From positions 70,773 to 134,772 of the forward strand of contig CAJJDO010000021.1 in assembly GCA_905183005.1 (NCBI GenBank): DNA of 64,000 bases, written 5' to 3'. The first letter of the stretch is position 1, and each line of letters begins with the position of its first letter. Below, piece by piece: positions 38,828-50,627 of the stretch. Under the pieces are notes generated by a model. It was given only the letters and a program-made list of their open reading frames with translations, did not search any database and had not been told where the DNA came from. Origin of the DNA: Paramecium pentaurelia (Eukaryota; Ciliophora; Oligohymenophorea; Peniculida; Parameciidae). Made by a program: the position numbers and the translations under genes.

Positions 38828-38938
38828 ATTTAGATGTTGTTTTTAAAAATACAAAATAAGAATATTTGTTCCCTTTTATAATAATTAATTTAATATATAA
38901 TTAGACATCAAGCCTTTTTATTTCTAGAATTCTTGTAC

Positions 38939-39500
38939 TCACTTACATTCTAATTCTGAAAATTGTGTGATTTCCCTAATAAATTCTCTATGAATTTGAA
39001 GTTTGTTTATTTTTATTATTTCTCTGATTAGAAAAAAATAAATAATTGAAATTCTCAATTTCCAGTATGAATTTAATCTTTTTCTATTAATTATATTTTG
39101 AAGTTAATTCTACAAACATGTACTTCCTTTTAGTTTACATTAGAGAATTAATATATTTTCTTCTTCTTTATAGTTCTTCTGTTTGTGATTTTCTTATTCT
39201 TTCATTTTTTAAATGAAAAAGTTGATTTTTCTAAAAAAATGTAAAATAATTGATTTTACATTAGAACTCTTTGAAATAAATAATCAATATGTTTATGATA
39301 TTCATAATTATTTAGTAGTAAGTCTATCTTTTTTATTTAGAATCCATCATCTTACAAACAGTTTAAATCAAAGAATCAGAATATATAATTCTTAAATAAA
39401 TAAATAGATAGTTTATTTATTTACATCTTTAAAAGATGTTAATTATTATTAAATCGTTGAAATAAATATTATTTTCTCTTATTTAATGTCAATATATACT
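38939..39500 (-). CDS. Possible gene; two overlapping frames open
   Basis: On the minus strand, a spliced model with a 29-nt intron gives EYHKHIDYLFQRVL ... ENHKQKNYKEEENILILQ, ending at 38939. A second frame (KNERIRKSQTEELQRRRKYI) is also TGA-free through the same DNA. I cannot tell which is used. No domain is recognised in either. Confidence 0.28.
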
Positions 39501-39750
39501 AAATTCTTGCTATTTAAATATATGGTTTAATATAGTTTTGATTTCCAATTCTTAATATTATATGTAATGCTTGATATTATAATCACAGGATTCTACATTT
39601 AATAAAAACTAATTCTATTCTATCCAGCAATTATAAAACTGAATAATTAATCACTTTTCAAAAATAACTTTGCAAAAATGTAGTCATCTTTTGGCTTTGC
39701 TTGATTTCCAAATATTGTTGAGGTGATGCATTTGTCTTTTTATTGCATTT
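39501..39750. other. Unassigned region
   Basis: AT-rich stretch with no exon I can defend between an uncertain minus-strand gene and a small plus-strand frame. Confidence 0.3.
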
Positions 39751-40005
39751 ATGGATTATTCGAGAATATTATTGCATTTAAAAATGATAGTTAAATTTCC
39801 TGATCCAATTTTAGTTATCTTTACACAAAAGTATTATGATTTATTCTTCCTAAATACTTTCTTGATATTTTTAGGAACATTAGGGAAAGTTGGAACAATG
39901 TAAGATTACTATAGTATAGGAACTTCAACATTGAATATCAATGACAATTTCTAGAATGAATTTTTAGGAATGTGCTTTAAGAATGTAAATATTCTAATGG
40001 TTTGA
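39751..40005 (+). CDS. Small ORF, 84 aa
   Basis: ATG at 39751 to TGA at 40003-40005. The peptide starts MDYSRILLHLKMIVKFPDP, has a hydrophobic middle (FFLNTFLIFLGTLGKVG) and a natural-looking C-terminus (YYSIGTSTLNINDNF). It could be a small membrane protein or the last exon of a larger gene. No family is recognised. Confidence 0.35.
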
Positions 40006-40099
40006 GGCGATTAGATTGTAATTCAATGTTGTAACTCAGATATGATTATGATCTGAAATTTAATTGAATTGAATTCGAAGAATAAATATATTAACATAA

Positions 40100-40784
40100 T
40101 CACACTAATCTTCTATCATTAAGCAATTTCTTTATGTAATATACTTACCATGCTGTCACTCCACAAATAGCCACTGTTTCTATAAATGTTAATATCATCA
40201 ATTGTTTATTTATCTTTTGTACATCAGCCAAAGCACCTTTAGATTTCAATTCATTCAATTTTGTACTATAGAAAACATCTCTGATTTTCTATAAGACTCC
40301 TTAAACTCCATTTTCAATAGGATCTATGTCATTTTACTCTATCTCCTCTAATAAAAACGATATCAATGCAAGATATACCTTTGTCAGATTTAGCTACATC
40401 AATAGCAAATTGAACAACTTTTGACTCTTTTGCTCTCTTGTTTTAAAATATCAATTAATAATCTCCTTTTTCTGTGGCATTGAAATTGAATACTGCTTCC
40501 TTTTTCATCATTTTTGTATAAATCATTGAACCAGAAGGATCAATAACTTTAAAATCTATAGTGTCCATAGTGTAGATTGGAATAAAGAAGGTGCCTCTTA
40601 TATTAGTAGGTGTTTTCTTAATTGTCTCAATAAATATTTCTTCTCCTCCTTTTTCAATTTAGAATGAGATCATATCATCAGGTAGAAAGCCTCTCATATA
40701 TTTATCCCAATCTTGCATGATTTCTTTGGTTTCCTCAATGCTACACCAAGAGATTGTGAAGAGACTTAATAATATTGGAAACAT
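40100..40784 (-). CDS. p24/TMED family cargo receptor, 217 aa
   Basis: Type I membrane protein of COPI/COPII vesicles cycling between ER and Golgi. Signal peptide (MFPILLSLFTISWCS), luminal GOLD domain (FKVIDPSGSMIYTKMM ... FNATEKGDYQLIFQN), coiled-coil stalk, one transmembrane segment (LMILTFIETVAICGVTAW) and a short cytosolic tail, QVYYIKKLLNDRRLV, carrying the dibasic signals expected for coatomer binding. One 31-nt intron gives 218 codons. Its ATG is 11 bp downstream of the ANTH gene's stop on the same strand. Confidence 0.93.
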
Positions 40785-40795
40785 AAATATATGAA

Positions 40796-42030
40796 TCAAT
40801 TTAATTAGAATGTACTCTAACCACGTATATGTATTTTTTTCATTTTTTTCTTTGTTTCACTCATATCAATAACTTTATCTTTTTCTTCCATACTTTCCTC
40901 ACTATTCAATCTTTCTTGATCATTTCTATTTTTCCCTGAGGAAGATCTTAAATGAAGTAACTAAAATATAAATAAATTTAAACTTGAGGATGTTTTTAAG
41001 GAATTCCCATACAAGGATTTTATTTATTTGGAACCTTCAGAGATTTTTTGAATGCCATCTAATTGAGAACTTTTAATTTAGAAATAAAATTAAGGAACTC
41101 TTATAATTCATTATTGTCTATTTAACATTAAATTGGAGTTTAAACTAAAAATTTAAATTTAGATTACGTTTCAGTCTTTTTGTTGTATCCTTAAACTTCA
41201 TAAGTTATTCATAGTGTCTTTTAGATTCACAATAGATTTCATATAAACTAAGAGCATCAGAATTAGGTAGAGTTACATATTTATCTATTATCTTTTCCAC
41301 TTCAAAACATATGAAACTCTAGAATCTCCATACATCAAAGTAAATGTATTTTTATATTTCAGAGATATTCATTTCAGATTTTAAAAGAATTGCTGCAGTA
41401 TTAATAAGATTTTGCATTTTATAATGCCATAAGAACATTAACTTAGGCTCAACGTGATCTTTATCACTTAGATAAGGATATGAATTACGACAAGCTGCCC
41501 TATAAAGATCGATATTAGCGGCTAGACGTTATAGATAACTAAAATATGCATAAGTAAATTATGAAATGCTTAGATCCTCGCTAACGTTCATCTCTGTATA
41601 AAATTATTCGTTCTTCATACGAGTCATCAAGTCAGGTTCTGTAACTAGATTATCTTAATCTTGTTGTTCTATTTTTTTTATACGACAATCTTTGAGTTTT
41701 ATTGATATCTCTTAAGTGATATCTGTACAATGGAACATTTAGTGGATAACAGATAATAATTGAATTAAAGCTGTGCTTCCTGCAATTGGCTTGTACTCTT
41801 AAATATAATTAAAGAGAATGTCAATATAACCTAATTGTATTTGACAATCTATTACTATCATTTTTGGTCAGGTATTGTGCCATCATTTTTGTCATCTATT
41901 TTAAATCAAATTGAACATAAGGACCCATAATCGAGTTTAGAATTTCTTAAAACTTGTTCTATTCACTTTAATGAATATTAACAGCTGAATTTGAATGAAA
42001 CAGAGATGTAAATTTGCTGAACAGAGACAT
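40796..42030 (-). CDS. ANTH-domain endocytic adaptor (AP180/CALM-like), 387 aa
   Basis: The all-helical N-terminal ~290 residues match the ANTH pattern: IDILFNYIQEYKPIAGSTAL with paired helices, FTYAYFSYLQRLAANIDLYR, then LINTAAILLKSEMNISE, and late helices FEVEKIIDKYVTLPNSDA. ANTH domains bind PtdIns(4,5)P2 and help assemble clathrin coats. The C-terminal tail is short and polar without obvious clathrin or AP2 boxes. Three introns (25, 23 and 23 nt) give 388 codons. The fold call rests on pattern, not strong identity. It ends 11 bp before the p24 gene; both act in vesicle traffic. Confidence 0.8.
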
Positions 42031-42137
42031 TAATATATATAAATTAAAATAATTAAGGTATCCCATTTATTTTGGTTCTTTTAAATATGATATATATTAT
42101 TACTATAAGAATAAAGCTTCATTTTAATTAATATATT

Positions 42138-43588
42138 ATGAATTTCATCATAATTGTTTCCTTACTCATTAGCAATCTTTTAGCATAATCAAATTAGAGA
42201 CCTACCTAAAAGAAATTCGAATCTGAAATAATTGAGTAAACAATAACAAGAGTATATATATACAAAATAATTATTAGATCTCTGACAAAATGAAGGATAA
42301 CAAACTTAAATATACATTTATAAATTCATTTCCAAACACTCTTGATACAACAGTAACAAATTATGATCCAAACATACCAGATGCCTTTGTAATCACTGGA
42401 GATATAACAGCTATGTGGTTAAGAGATAGTACTAATTAGTTATGGACCTATATGGAGTTTGTAAATAAAGATAGCAAATTATAAAATTTAGTTAAAGGAG
42501 CAATAACTCGTTAAATCAATTAAGTCTTAATTGATCCATATGCAAATGCATTTAATTATCAAAAGAAATAATCAGAATGGAGTTCTGATAATACAACTCG
42601 ATGTTTTTTAGGTGTCAATGTACATGCTATGTCTGAACATCTTCATGAGAGAAAATTTGAAATTGATTCATTAGTGGCTGTTTTAAGACTTTCTTATGGT
42701 TATTACAAAGAAACTAATGACACTTCAATCATAAATTTTAAATATTTAAAGGCTCTACAAAGAATACTGAGAACATTTAGAGATTAATAAGCAGATCAAA
42801 CAGAACAATTTAAAACCTTCAGATTTCCTTATACTTTTTAAAGAAATGGTAGATCAACTGATACAGTTATTAATGGAATAGGAGAACCACTTAAAAGAAC
42901 AGGATTATTAAGAACATTTTTTAGAGCATCTGATGATTCCACAATCTATTAATTTAATATTCCAGAAAATGCTATGGCTTCAGCAATCTTAAAATAAACA
43001 GCTGAAATGTTAAGTGAAGCTTAATTAACTTGGTCTTTAAGAAAAGCAGCTGAACCTTTAATTTAAGAGGCTATTGCATTATCTTCAGAAATAAGAGATG
43101 CTATTTACAAATATGGAATAAAGGATGGTGCATTTGTTTATGAAGTTGATGGAATGGGTAAGTAAGTATTTATGGATGATTCAAATCAACCAAGTTTGCT
43201 TTCTCTTCCTATTTATGGATTTATTGAAATTGATGATCCCTTATATCAAGCAACTAGAAAGAAAGCATTAAGTTCAGCTAATCCTTATTATTTCGTGGGA
43301 ACAGCAGCCAAAGGTATTGGAGGTCCTCATATTGGGGCTAATTACATATGGCCAATGGCTATTGTAACTTAAGGATTGACTACTAATGATAAATAAGAAC
43401 TGAGAGAATGCTTAAGAATGTTAGTAACAACTACAGGAAATAAATGGTTTATGCATGAAAGCTTTTTCAAAGATAATCCTTCTAGTTTCACAAGATCTTG
43501 GTTTGCATGGGCAAATGGATTATTTGGAGAATTAGTCTTAAAGATAGATAAGGAATATCCAGAACTATTAGAAGAAGAATATGCTTGA
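42138..43588 (+). CDS. GH125-family exo-alpha-1,6-mannosidase (DUF1237), secreted, 474 aa
   Basis: Metal-independent glycoside hydrolase family known in bacteria and fungi for removing alpha-1,6-linked mannose. Signal peptide MNFIIIVSLLISNLLAQ. Family blocks: FPNTLDTTV, VITGDITAMWLRDSTNQLW, ITRQINQVLIDPYANAFN, GMGKQVFMDDSNQPSLLSLP, GIGGPHIGANYIWPMAIV and SWFAWANGLFGEL. The length is typical (~470 aa). One 26-nt intron gives 475 codons. It likely acts in the phagosome or outside the cell, perhaps on yeast or bacterial mannans (inference). It converges with the SET gene, 22 bp between the stops. Confidence 0.93.
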
Positions 43589-43610
43589 TAATAGAAAAAA
43601 TAATAATATT

Positions 43611-45221
43611 TCAGTGTTATTTAAGTAAATATGCTCTTAATCTCATAAACACTTTGATATCCATTTTTTCTGGTTTCGTTGTTAAGTTGTCTATCATTTC
43701 TAAATGGGCCTTTAATATTCTAGCTTTGGATTGCTAATAATTAAAAAGTTATTCTCCCCAATTAGTATCTCTTGGAATGATTGGAGATGTAATCTTTTTA
43801 TATAAAGAATTAATAATTCTTCTATAAAGAACTATAATAATCTCTTCATTAATTAACTCATCTCCATCTAATAATTGGAGATATGTTCTAAGGAATTTAA
43901 TTAAATCTAAATTGAATTAACTTTTCTTTATTTTAAATTCAGAAGTTAATTAATTTAAACTGATTCCTCTTGTACTTAAATTTAAAAGTTCTTTATATGG
44001 AACATAATGTAATTATACTAATTTTTCAATATTTGTAAGGAAATCATATTTTGTATTGCAATCCATAAAAATTCTGAATTTAACTCTGTCATATTTATTC
44101 TTATTGAGTGCAAATCCATAATACATCAAGAGATGTTCATTACCTAAACATCCATATAAATTTAAGATTTACTCTCCTTTCTCTATATCATCTACTGCTC
44201 TTGCTGTAAGATATGCTGGACATTTAAGAGTTGATTGTTGAATATCTGTGTACCAATCATGATCACTTTAATCCAAAGATTATTCATAATAATCTCTAAG
44301 ATAATCATCATTTACTGCAGCTTAGACTTTTGAATCTTTGGTATTTAATTATTATGATTAATGATTGCTTTATTCAGTAGTAGGCTCATCTTCATCCTCT
44401 GAATCATCAGGTATCATTAATTTTGTAACCCAAATATCTGGTGCTCCTGTTCTAAGTAATTCCTAAAACAATTTTACTAATAATTTATTCAATATTTTAG
44501 AACATCTTTCATTCTCATTTACTTTTAGACTTTCAATTATTTCTTAATCCTCTTGACTAAACCAATATTTATTTTAGGAAATGTATTTAAATTTCATATA
44601 ATTATTTTATATGTATTCTTCTTATTTATAATTTTCTTATTCTAATCCAAAGATAGCTTTATTCTTACCATGATTTATCATATCTATCATAGGTACTAAA
44701 AATGAAAAAGGATAATCATTATTAACACTTAGTCTTCTATTCATGCAATATCTATATGCCCAATCATAATCATCAGCATTTAATCCTATTTCCATTACTT
44801 CATCTTTTGCTGCCTAATATTCTTCTTCAAATTCTTATTTCAATTCTCTTAAATAATCAAATGGAATTGGTTAATCACAATCTAACAAACAAATAGGATT
44901 TGATGAAACATCAAAAATAGGTTTTAATTTTCCATGTCTTTATGTTGTCAAATAAAGAATTAATGTTTGGAAATCACTTTTTTTGTTACCAATTTAATTC
45001 AATGATGGATAAATATGAGGATTCTTCTTCATAATATCTACACATTATTCATTTTAGAATACTGTGAATGCGCTAATTGCAAATATATGAGAAACTTTTA
45101 TAAGAAATTCGCCTGATTCAATATTATCAATAGCTTTAATCCCAAACATACCACCATAATCTTCAATTTCTACTTTATTCATCTAAACTCCCTCTCTTAG
45201 ATATTCAATGTAATTATTCAT
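43611..45221 (-). CDS. SET-domain protein methyltransferase (RuBisCO-LSMT/SETD type), 536 aa
   Basis: Single-exon gene. The SET domain is split by an insert: IKAIDNIESGEFLIKVS near the start, YCMNRRLSVNNDYPFSFLVP with MIDMINHG in the middle, and a late block EQILNLYGCLGNEHLLMYYG that supplies the tyrosine/YG signature. The remainder resembles the substrate-binding C-lobe of LSMT-type enzymes. A D/E-rich insert (PDDSEDEDEPTTEQ) lies between the halves. It transfers methyl groups from AdoMet to lysine (or histidine) on non-histone proteins; the substrate is unknown. The more upstream of two possible ATGs (45221) is chosen. Confidence 0.88.
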
Positions 45222-45265
45222 CAATTATTACATATTACAAAAATAAATAAATAAATAAAATAATT

Positions 45266-46308
45266 TCATTTTTAATAATTGTTTTTCCATGAATAGAGAC
45301 CCTCATACTTTTTATTACTATTACTCTATTCAATCTTTTTTTCTTATCCAAATTTCTTTGATTATACACTCTCTAATTATTTTAATTAATTCTATTATTT
45401 ATATTACCCTTTTATTTTTTCATAGGACATTTGGCACTATCAATATTATTATTATATATTTTACATCAAAAAATGGTGAAGTCAAAGGGTGATTTAATTT
45501 ATGAATATCTTTCTGATTATCTTTTTGATTATCAGTATTTATATTACGTAATTTAGATTCCTATATAATGTAATATGAGATTTACTTTAATACTCATATC
45601 ACCAAAATCTTTATAATCTCTATTACTATCAAATGTTGTCCATTTTATTTAAGGGGAAAGACTACGCTATGGTCTTAACCACTTTCTTTCTTTATTTCCC
45701 AATTCTTATCCAAAAAGATCAGAGAATTATTGATTTTATTTCTTAGATTAAATATTAATCTCATTCTCTATTATTTTAGAAGGACTCTTATGAGTTGAAC
45801 CATCCTAATATTATTGTTGTAACTCTTAATGCTTTCTTTATTTGGCATAATCTTTATCAAATTCTGCTTTCTCATTCACAGATGTGAGTACTTTACCATA
45901 ATGCACATTTGTCCATTAGATTGATGTATTAATTAATTATTAATTTTCAGGTGATTTAGCTTTCATATCAATAATTTTAGTATTCTCAAATACATTACTT
46001 GATAGATCAACTTGTTTTCGTTATTTATCGTTTCTATTTGTTAACTATTTTGTAATATTTTAGTTATTCTTAACTTTTTCCTATGTATCATATTGTCTTA
46101 AACCATCATCCTAAACAAAATAGAAACTTTGCTTTGGTTAATCTTTTGGTTTATGAGGAGATGATGATTTCAGATTCGAAGATTAAGGATTGAATTATAT
46201 AATCTATGACATAGTATCTTAAGGAGCATATTATTTTCTTGGAGATTAATTTTGATTGCTTAGATTACTCTTAGCTTATTAATTTACAAGTGAATTATCA
46301 TTTTTCAT
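45266..46308 (-). CDS. Hypothetical low-complexity protein, 329 aa
   Basis: Q/N/S/K-rich, probably largely disordered. It starts MKNDNSLVNQQAKSNLSNQ and includes an ordered-looking motif region (TSIQWTNVHYGKVLTSVNEK) and RSLSPQIKWTTFDSN. Two introns (25 and 28 nt) near the C-terminus give 330 codons and a basic coiled end. No recognised domain. Its stop is 44 bp upstream of the SET gene's ATG, same strand. Confidence 0.75.
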
Positions 46309-46594
46309 TTTTAATTTAAAATATAAATTTTCCTTTACATTTAGTTTGCAATAATAAGAAATTATATAAATAGAATACTGTGAGTACTTGTTAATAATTA
46401 TTTCTTATCTTATTTTACCTTCCTCTTTATTTAATTTAAGAAAATAAAATTTTATATTTTTTTATCTGAACATAAAATTAAGAAAAAAATATATATGAGT
46501 ATATTGACAAACAAATTTATGAATAACGTTTCCACTTTAAATAAAATAAATATAATGGAAAATAGATTTTAACTTAATTAAAAATGAATAATCC

Positions 46595-46951
46595 TCATTT
46601 GATTAAAATCAAATCTCTAGCTAATTTAATTAGCTTATTTTTTAAATTTTCATCCACTTCTTAATTTATTTAGAGTCCATTACAATATAATATTTCATGG
46701 GTGTTTGAAGTCAAATGATCTTATTTAACAATGATCTCTCCTTCTATAACATCTGTTGGAATCTCCTACTTGAATTTTTTGTTTTGATCCCAATACCATT
46801 TATATATCTTTTCTTTTGGTAAATTGGTTACGTTGGCTATTTCTTTAATTGTATTTTATCCCCATATTTATTATTTTTAGTAAAAGTCATTAAGAGTGTC
46901 AATTTGCTTTTTTGATTTTTTGAAACGGGAACATTTATTCTCCTTATACAT
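46595..46951 (-). CDS. Small homeobox-like DNA-binding protein, 118 aa
   Basis: The N-terminal ~60 residues fit a divergent homeodomain: a basic arm (SRFKKSKKQIDTLNDFYQ), a second helix (IKEIANVTNLP) and a recognition helix KEKIYKWYWDQNKKFK, with the conserved W-x-W/Q-N core of homeobox-like helix-turn-helix proteins. A polar tail of about 55 residues follows. Single exon of 119 codons. It is probably nuclear; targets unknown. Domain assignment is by pattern only. Confidence 0.75.
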
Positions 46952-47232
46952 TAAAATTAAATTAAAAAAATAGAACAAATTTTGTTGTATCGATTTGTAT
47001 TATCTCAAAAAATTACTAAAAAAAGTGTTCTAAAAAATTATTTATTCAATTTTAATTTATATTTTAACAGAAAAATAAGATTATAAATTATATTTTTATA
47101 ACATTATGCAATCTTAATGTTGTTCCTATTTATAATACTATATACTTATTAATAAAGTGAATGTAAGAATAAATATAAAGGAGAAAAAGGAAACATAAAA
47201 TTTTTAGATATGAAAATTTTATCATAAGCATT

Positions 47233-48265
47233 TCATACTCTTTAATTCGATCCAGCACTTCTATTCCTTATTTATTATGAAACACTCGGACAAGGTCTAG
47301 CAAATGTTCCATTAGAATTAGGTCTCCATGGTTTTTCAAATGTTTAGGTAGCACTCAATTTTTCGAAGGTATTTTGTTTTGTTTTTATATCCGGGCCTCC
47401 TTCTTCCATATATTGAAGTACTTCAAAAGTTCCTTAAAATCCTTTTTTATTTTAGTTTGATGGTCTAAATGGATTTCCTTTATAAAGAGGTGGTTTTTTT
47501 TCTAAAGGGTTATTATTTTAGTACATATTGTATATCCTGCTCCATCTAATAAGATACCTTCTGAAGTAAAGGGTCTATTTCCATGGCTAGTAGTGATAAA
47601 TCTTGTTGTTCCAGGTAATTATTTGCTTTTGTGTTATATTCTCTCTTATCTATCCATTTCTTCTTATCTATCATAAGGATCAGGAATGTATTCTATCTAA
47701 CTAAATAAATTATTTATTGTAGTTCTGCCTAATCCTTTTTTTGCAGGGTTAGTCAAAAAATTTCTAGCTTAAGTAATAACATTTCCAGCTGAATTTCGAG
47801 TTTTATAGATTTTATCATTATATTCCTTCATATGTTCAAATTCAGAATGTTTACTGAATAAGTTAAATTATATACACAGATTTTTAGTGGTCATTCGGTT
47901 TGAAACTGTTTGGATTTTTAATAGCCAATTCTTTCTCTTTATCATAAATTTATTTAGCTTTAAATGAATCTTTATATGGGTCATTTAATGTTGTATAGCC
48001 AGGTTCTGAAAACAAAGCAGGTTCATGTTTTTTTTAGAGTTTTTTATTAATTAGAATTCCTTTCTCTTTACCTTAGCCTTCATAATTAGAAAATATTGAA
48101 TACTTTTCAAAGCATCGTTATATTAATCCCCCAATAATAAAGGTGGTGGCTAATTAAATAATCCATGACGCTCTCTTTCATTATGTTTTAATTATACCTT
48201 TAAGAGATATTTTCTAAATCATGAATGTAATTGTCATTAGAAGGAACTCTATACTAAGTTGACAT
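47233..48265 (-). CDS. CFAP96 (C4orf47)-like ciliary protein, 313 aa
   Basis: Resembles the ciliary/basal-body family CFAP96: PPPLLLGDQYNDALK near the start, EPALFSEPGYTTLNDPYKDS, a middle block ARNFLTNPAKKGLGRTT and IEYIPDPYDRQEE, then NPFRPSNQNKKGFQGTFEVL at the end, the order seen in animal homologues. Four introns (20, 26, 22 and 23 nt) give 314 codons. Likely a microtubule-associated or inner-lumen protein. The ATG lies 19 bp after the stop of another ciliary-type gene on the same strand. Confidence 0.72.
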
Positions 48266-48284
48266 GAAATATAAATAATAATTA

Positions 48285-48743
48285 TCATAATTTTTTTTCA
48301 TATTTAGAATCATAAGCATATCTATATTCTGTAACTTTATTATTCCCTCTAATACTTTTATGAGTTTTCCATCCTTTTTAATCTCCAGTACTGTTATTTT
48401 ATAGATAACCAGAATTTCGAAACTTCTAGTTCTTTAATACTTTATCAGTTTAGCGATATGTAGGAGAAACCAATACTTTAGGATTCTGAAATTAAACCTT
48501 TGTAGAAGTATTCCACTTTTCATTATTGATAGGAACATGATTAAATGCTTCTCTTGTAATTGCTGAGAAAGGTCTGCCAAATATATTTTCTGATTTGGTA
48601 TATGGGATATGTCCAGAATAACCAGGAATGGCTGAATTTTTGAGAAGGATTTAGTCTTAATTTCTCATAGTTTAATAGCTGGTTCTATAGAAATGATGTT
48701 TGGTCCAACCATCAAGTTATTCAATATTTATAGATAATTGCAT
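48285..48743 (-). CDS. FAM166/CIMIP2-like ciliary microtubule inner protein, 152 aa
   Basis: Contains the family signature IPGYSGHIPYTKSENIFGRP near residue 38, the PGY-x-GHIP motif used by FAM166-type microtubule inner proteins in doublet microtubules, with polar surroundings and a basic C-terminus (KVTEYRYAYDSKYEKKL). Single exon of 153 codons from the ATG at 48743 (MQLSINIEQLDGWTKHH). It is flanked by same-strand neighbours 11 bp upstream and 19 bp downstream. Confidence 0.82.
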
Positions 48744-48754
48744 AATTATATAAA

Positions 48755-49581
48755 TCATTCAAGTTATTCTCTTTCATACAACTAAAAAATAAATAATATA
48801 TAATTACAGGTCTATCTTGATCTTCTTCATCATCTTCTTCTCCTTAATAATCTTCATCTTCTAATTCAACAATATCATCATCCTCATTAATAATTTCTAA
48901 GACTTCATTATCATCTTCTTTGTTTTGTTTTCTATCAAAATATTACTTTCCACTAATCTTTTTCATCATTTCTTCTAATTATGTAAAATTCTTTTCTCTC
49001 TTTTTAATTTCATAAATCTCTTAATCAAACTTCTTCTTCCAAATAGTAAAACTTTCAAGTGTAACAGGAGTGTTTGTTGCAAATTTAGGCATGGGTGGTA
49101 TATATATATAGTTATCATCAGTCTTTGAGTTTTATTGATCATATAATTCTTATAAATACATTGATTGATCATAAACATAATCCTAAAATGTAATTGATAT
49201 TATTACTCTTAATGATTCAACAACTGCAAAGACTATTGGTTAACAATCTGCTTCTTTTTCATGTTGTTCAATTACTTATTCACAAACCTTTCTTGCCCTT
49301 ATTAAATTATCCTAAGTGAAATTTCTACTCAACCCTTAAATTTCAAAATGAAATCTTTATGATTTTAATGGATAATCATCAGGAAAGGCAATGAATATTT
49401 TGCAATAAACTACATTATCATGATAAAATTAATCTGCTGGTACAAATGGGGCAACAATTATTTAAAATGAATAAGGATGCACATCTTTTAATTACTCATA
49501 GTCTGATAAATAGATAGCAGATAATGCATTAAGTTCATCTTTTTAGAAGTGATCACATTATTCATTATGAGTTTGGATCAT
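48755..49581 (-). CDS. RWD-domain protein (RWDD1/GIR2-like)
   Basis: The N-terminal RWD domain has DELNALSAIYLSDYEQLKD, then FIAFPDDYPLKSQRFHFEI with the YP-x-x-P-like turn, and a helical end. A coiled-coil/linker with PPMPKFATNTPVTLESFTIW, then KFDQEIYEIKKRE and a very acidic C-terminus (EDEDYQGEEDDEEDQDRP). This order matches RWDD1/GIR2, which bind DRG GTPases or GCN1 and modulate translation. Introns of 24 and 26 nt are likely. Stop is 11 bp before the next ATG. Confidence 0.85.
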
Positions 49582-49659
49582 AATTAATTATTTTAATAAA
49601 ATACATACAATAATAGAATAGATAAGGGATATTTTATAATGTACCAAATATAAATGAAA

Positions 49660-50627
49660 TCATGCCTTCTTCTTTAATTTTGCAGCTTATTTGGTTGCAA
49701 TATCGATTTTTTTTAAAGCATTAGCTCTTCTTTATTTAGCATTTAATCTCTTGGCTCTGAATTTAGTGTGATCTCTCTTTGGATTTTATTTAACACCTCT
49801 CTTTACTCTATCACTATTCTTTCTGATTTCATCATGAATTTTCTTGAATAATTCTTAAACTGATTTGGCACCAGTCTATTTATATAAAAATTAAAATATA
49901 CAGTCTTCAATGTTTATTCCCAATTGTGGAATTAGACATCAAATTTAGATCTTCCATCTTTATTTGTCTTCTTTTCCTTTTATAAGAGAGCCATATATTT
50001 ATCAACATGAACACCAAAGATTCTGTCTTTATGAGCATTGGCATCATATTTCTCTTTCTTATCATTATCAACAGAGAATCCTGGGAATCTTCTGTTATTG
50101 TGTGGGATGTGAATACCACCATCAGCAGCTCCCTTTAAGGCTGCAAATACTCTATTTCCAAGAGTTGATCTAACCAAACCAATATCAAGAACAGCAAAGA
50201 ATGGTCTTCTTTCTGGATTCTCTTTATCAGCTACATCATACAAGTTTCCATCAATATTTTTATTTCCTTCATAGAATTTATCCATTTTCAATGTCTTAAG
50301 TGTTCTTCTGGCTAATAATAATCCTGTGGCATATGAAGCAGCATAATTTTTTAATCCAGTTGTCAAACCAAATCTCTTTAATTCAGTTGATTCAGCAGAT
50401 GCCACTACTTTGTCACCTTTCAATGTAGCATAAATGACTTAGCAAATGATCTTAGTATTTGTGTGTCTAACAACAAATCTATATTTTGGGGAATTATATT
50501 TATCCTTGTCTTATACAATTAATCTGCTTCTTGCATAATAATCAGTCTTTCCTTCTCTTCTTCTTCTGAATTATGTTTAGAATCTTTTGAAATATGGTTT
50601 TCCTTTAACAAGCTTAACAAATGCCAT
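49660..50627 (-). CDS. RPL5: 60S ribosomal protein L5 (uL18), 313 aa
   Basis: Binds 5S rRNA and forms the central protuberance of the large subunit. Start MAFVKLVKGKPYFKRFQTQF, then KTDYYARSRLIVQDKDKYN, RFVVRHTNTKIICQV, YAASYATGLLLARR, FFAVLDIGLVRSTLGNRVF, GAADGGIHIPHNNRRFPGFS and a lysine-rich C-terminus. One 26-nt intron gives 314 codons; length is typical. The codons here are richer in G/C than neighbours, as expected for a highly expressed gene. Confidence 0.98.

Noticed and set aside
44340..44420. Degenerate insertion sequence or repeat in the SET gene insert
   Set aside because: It is an in-frame acidic/Q-rich low-complexity insert between the two halves of the SET domain, normal for ciliate proteins.
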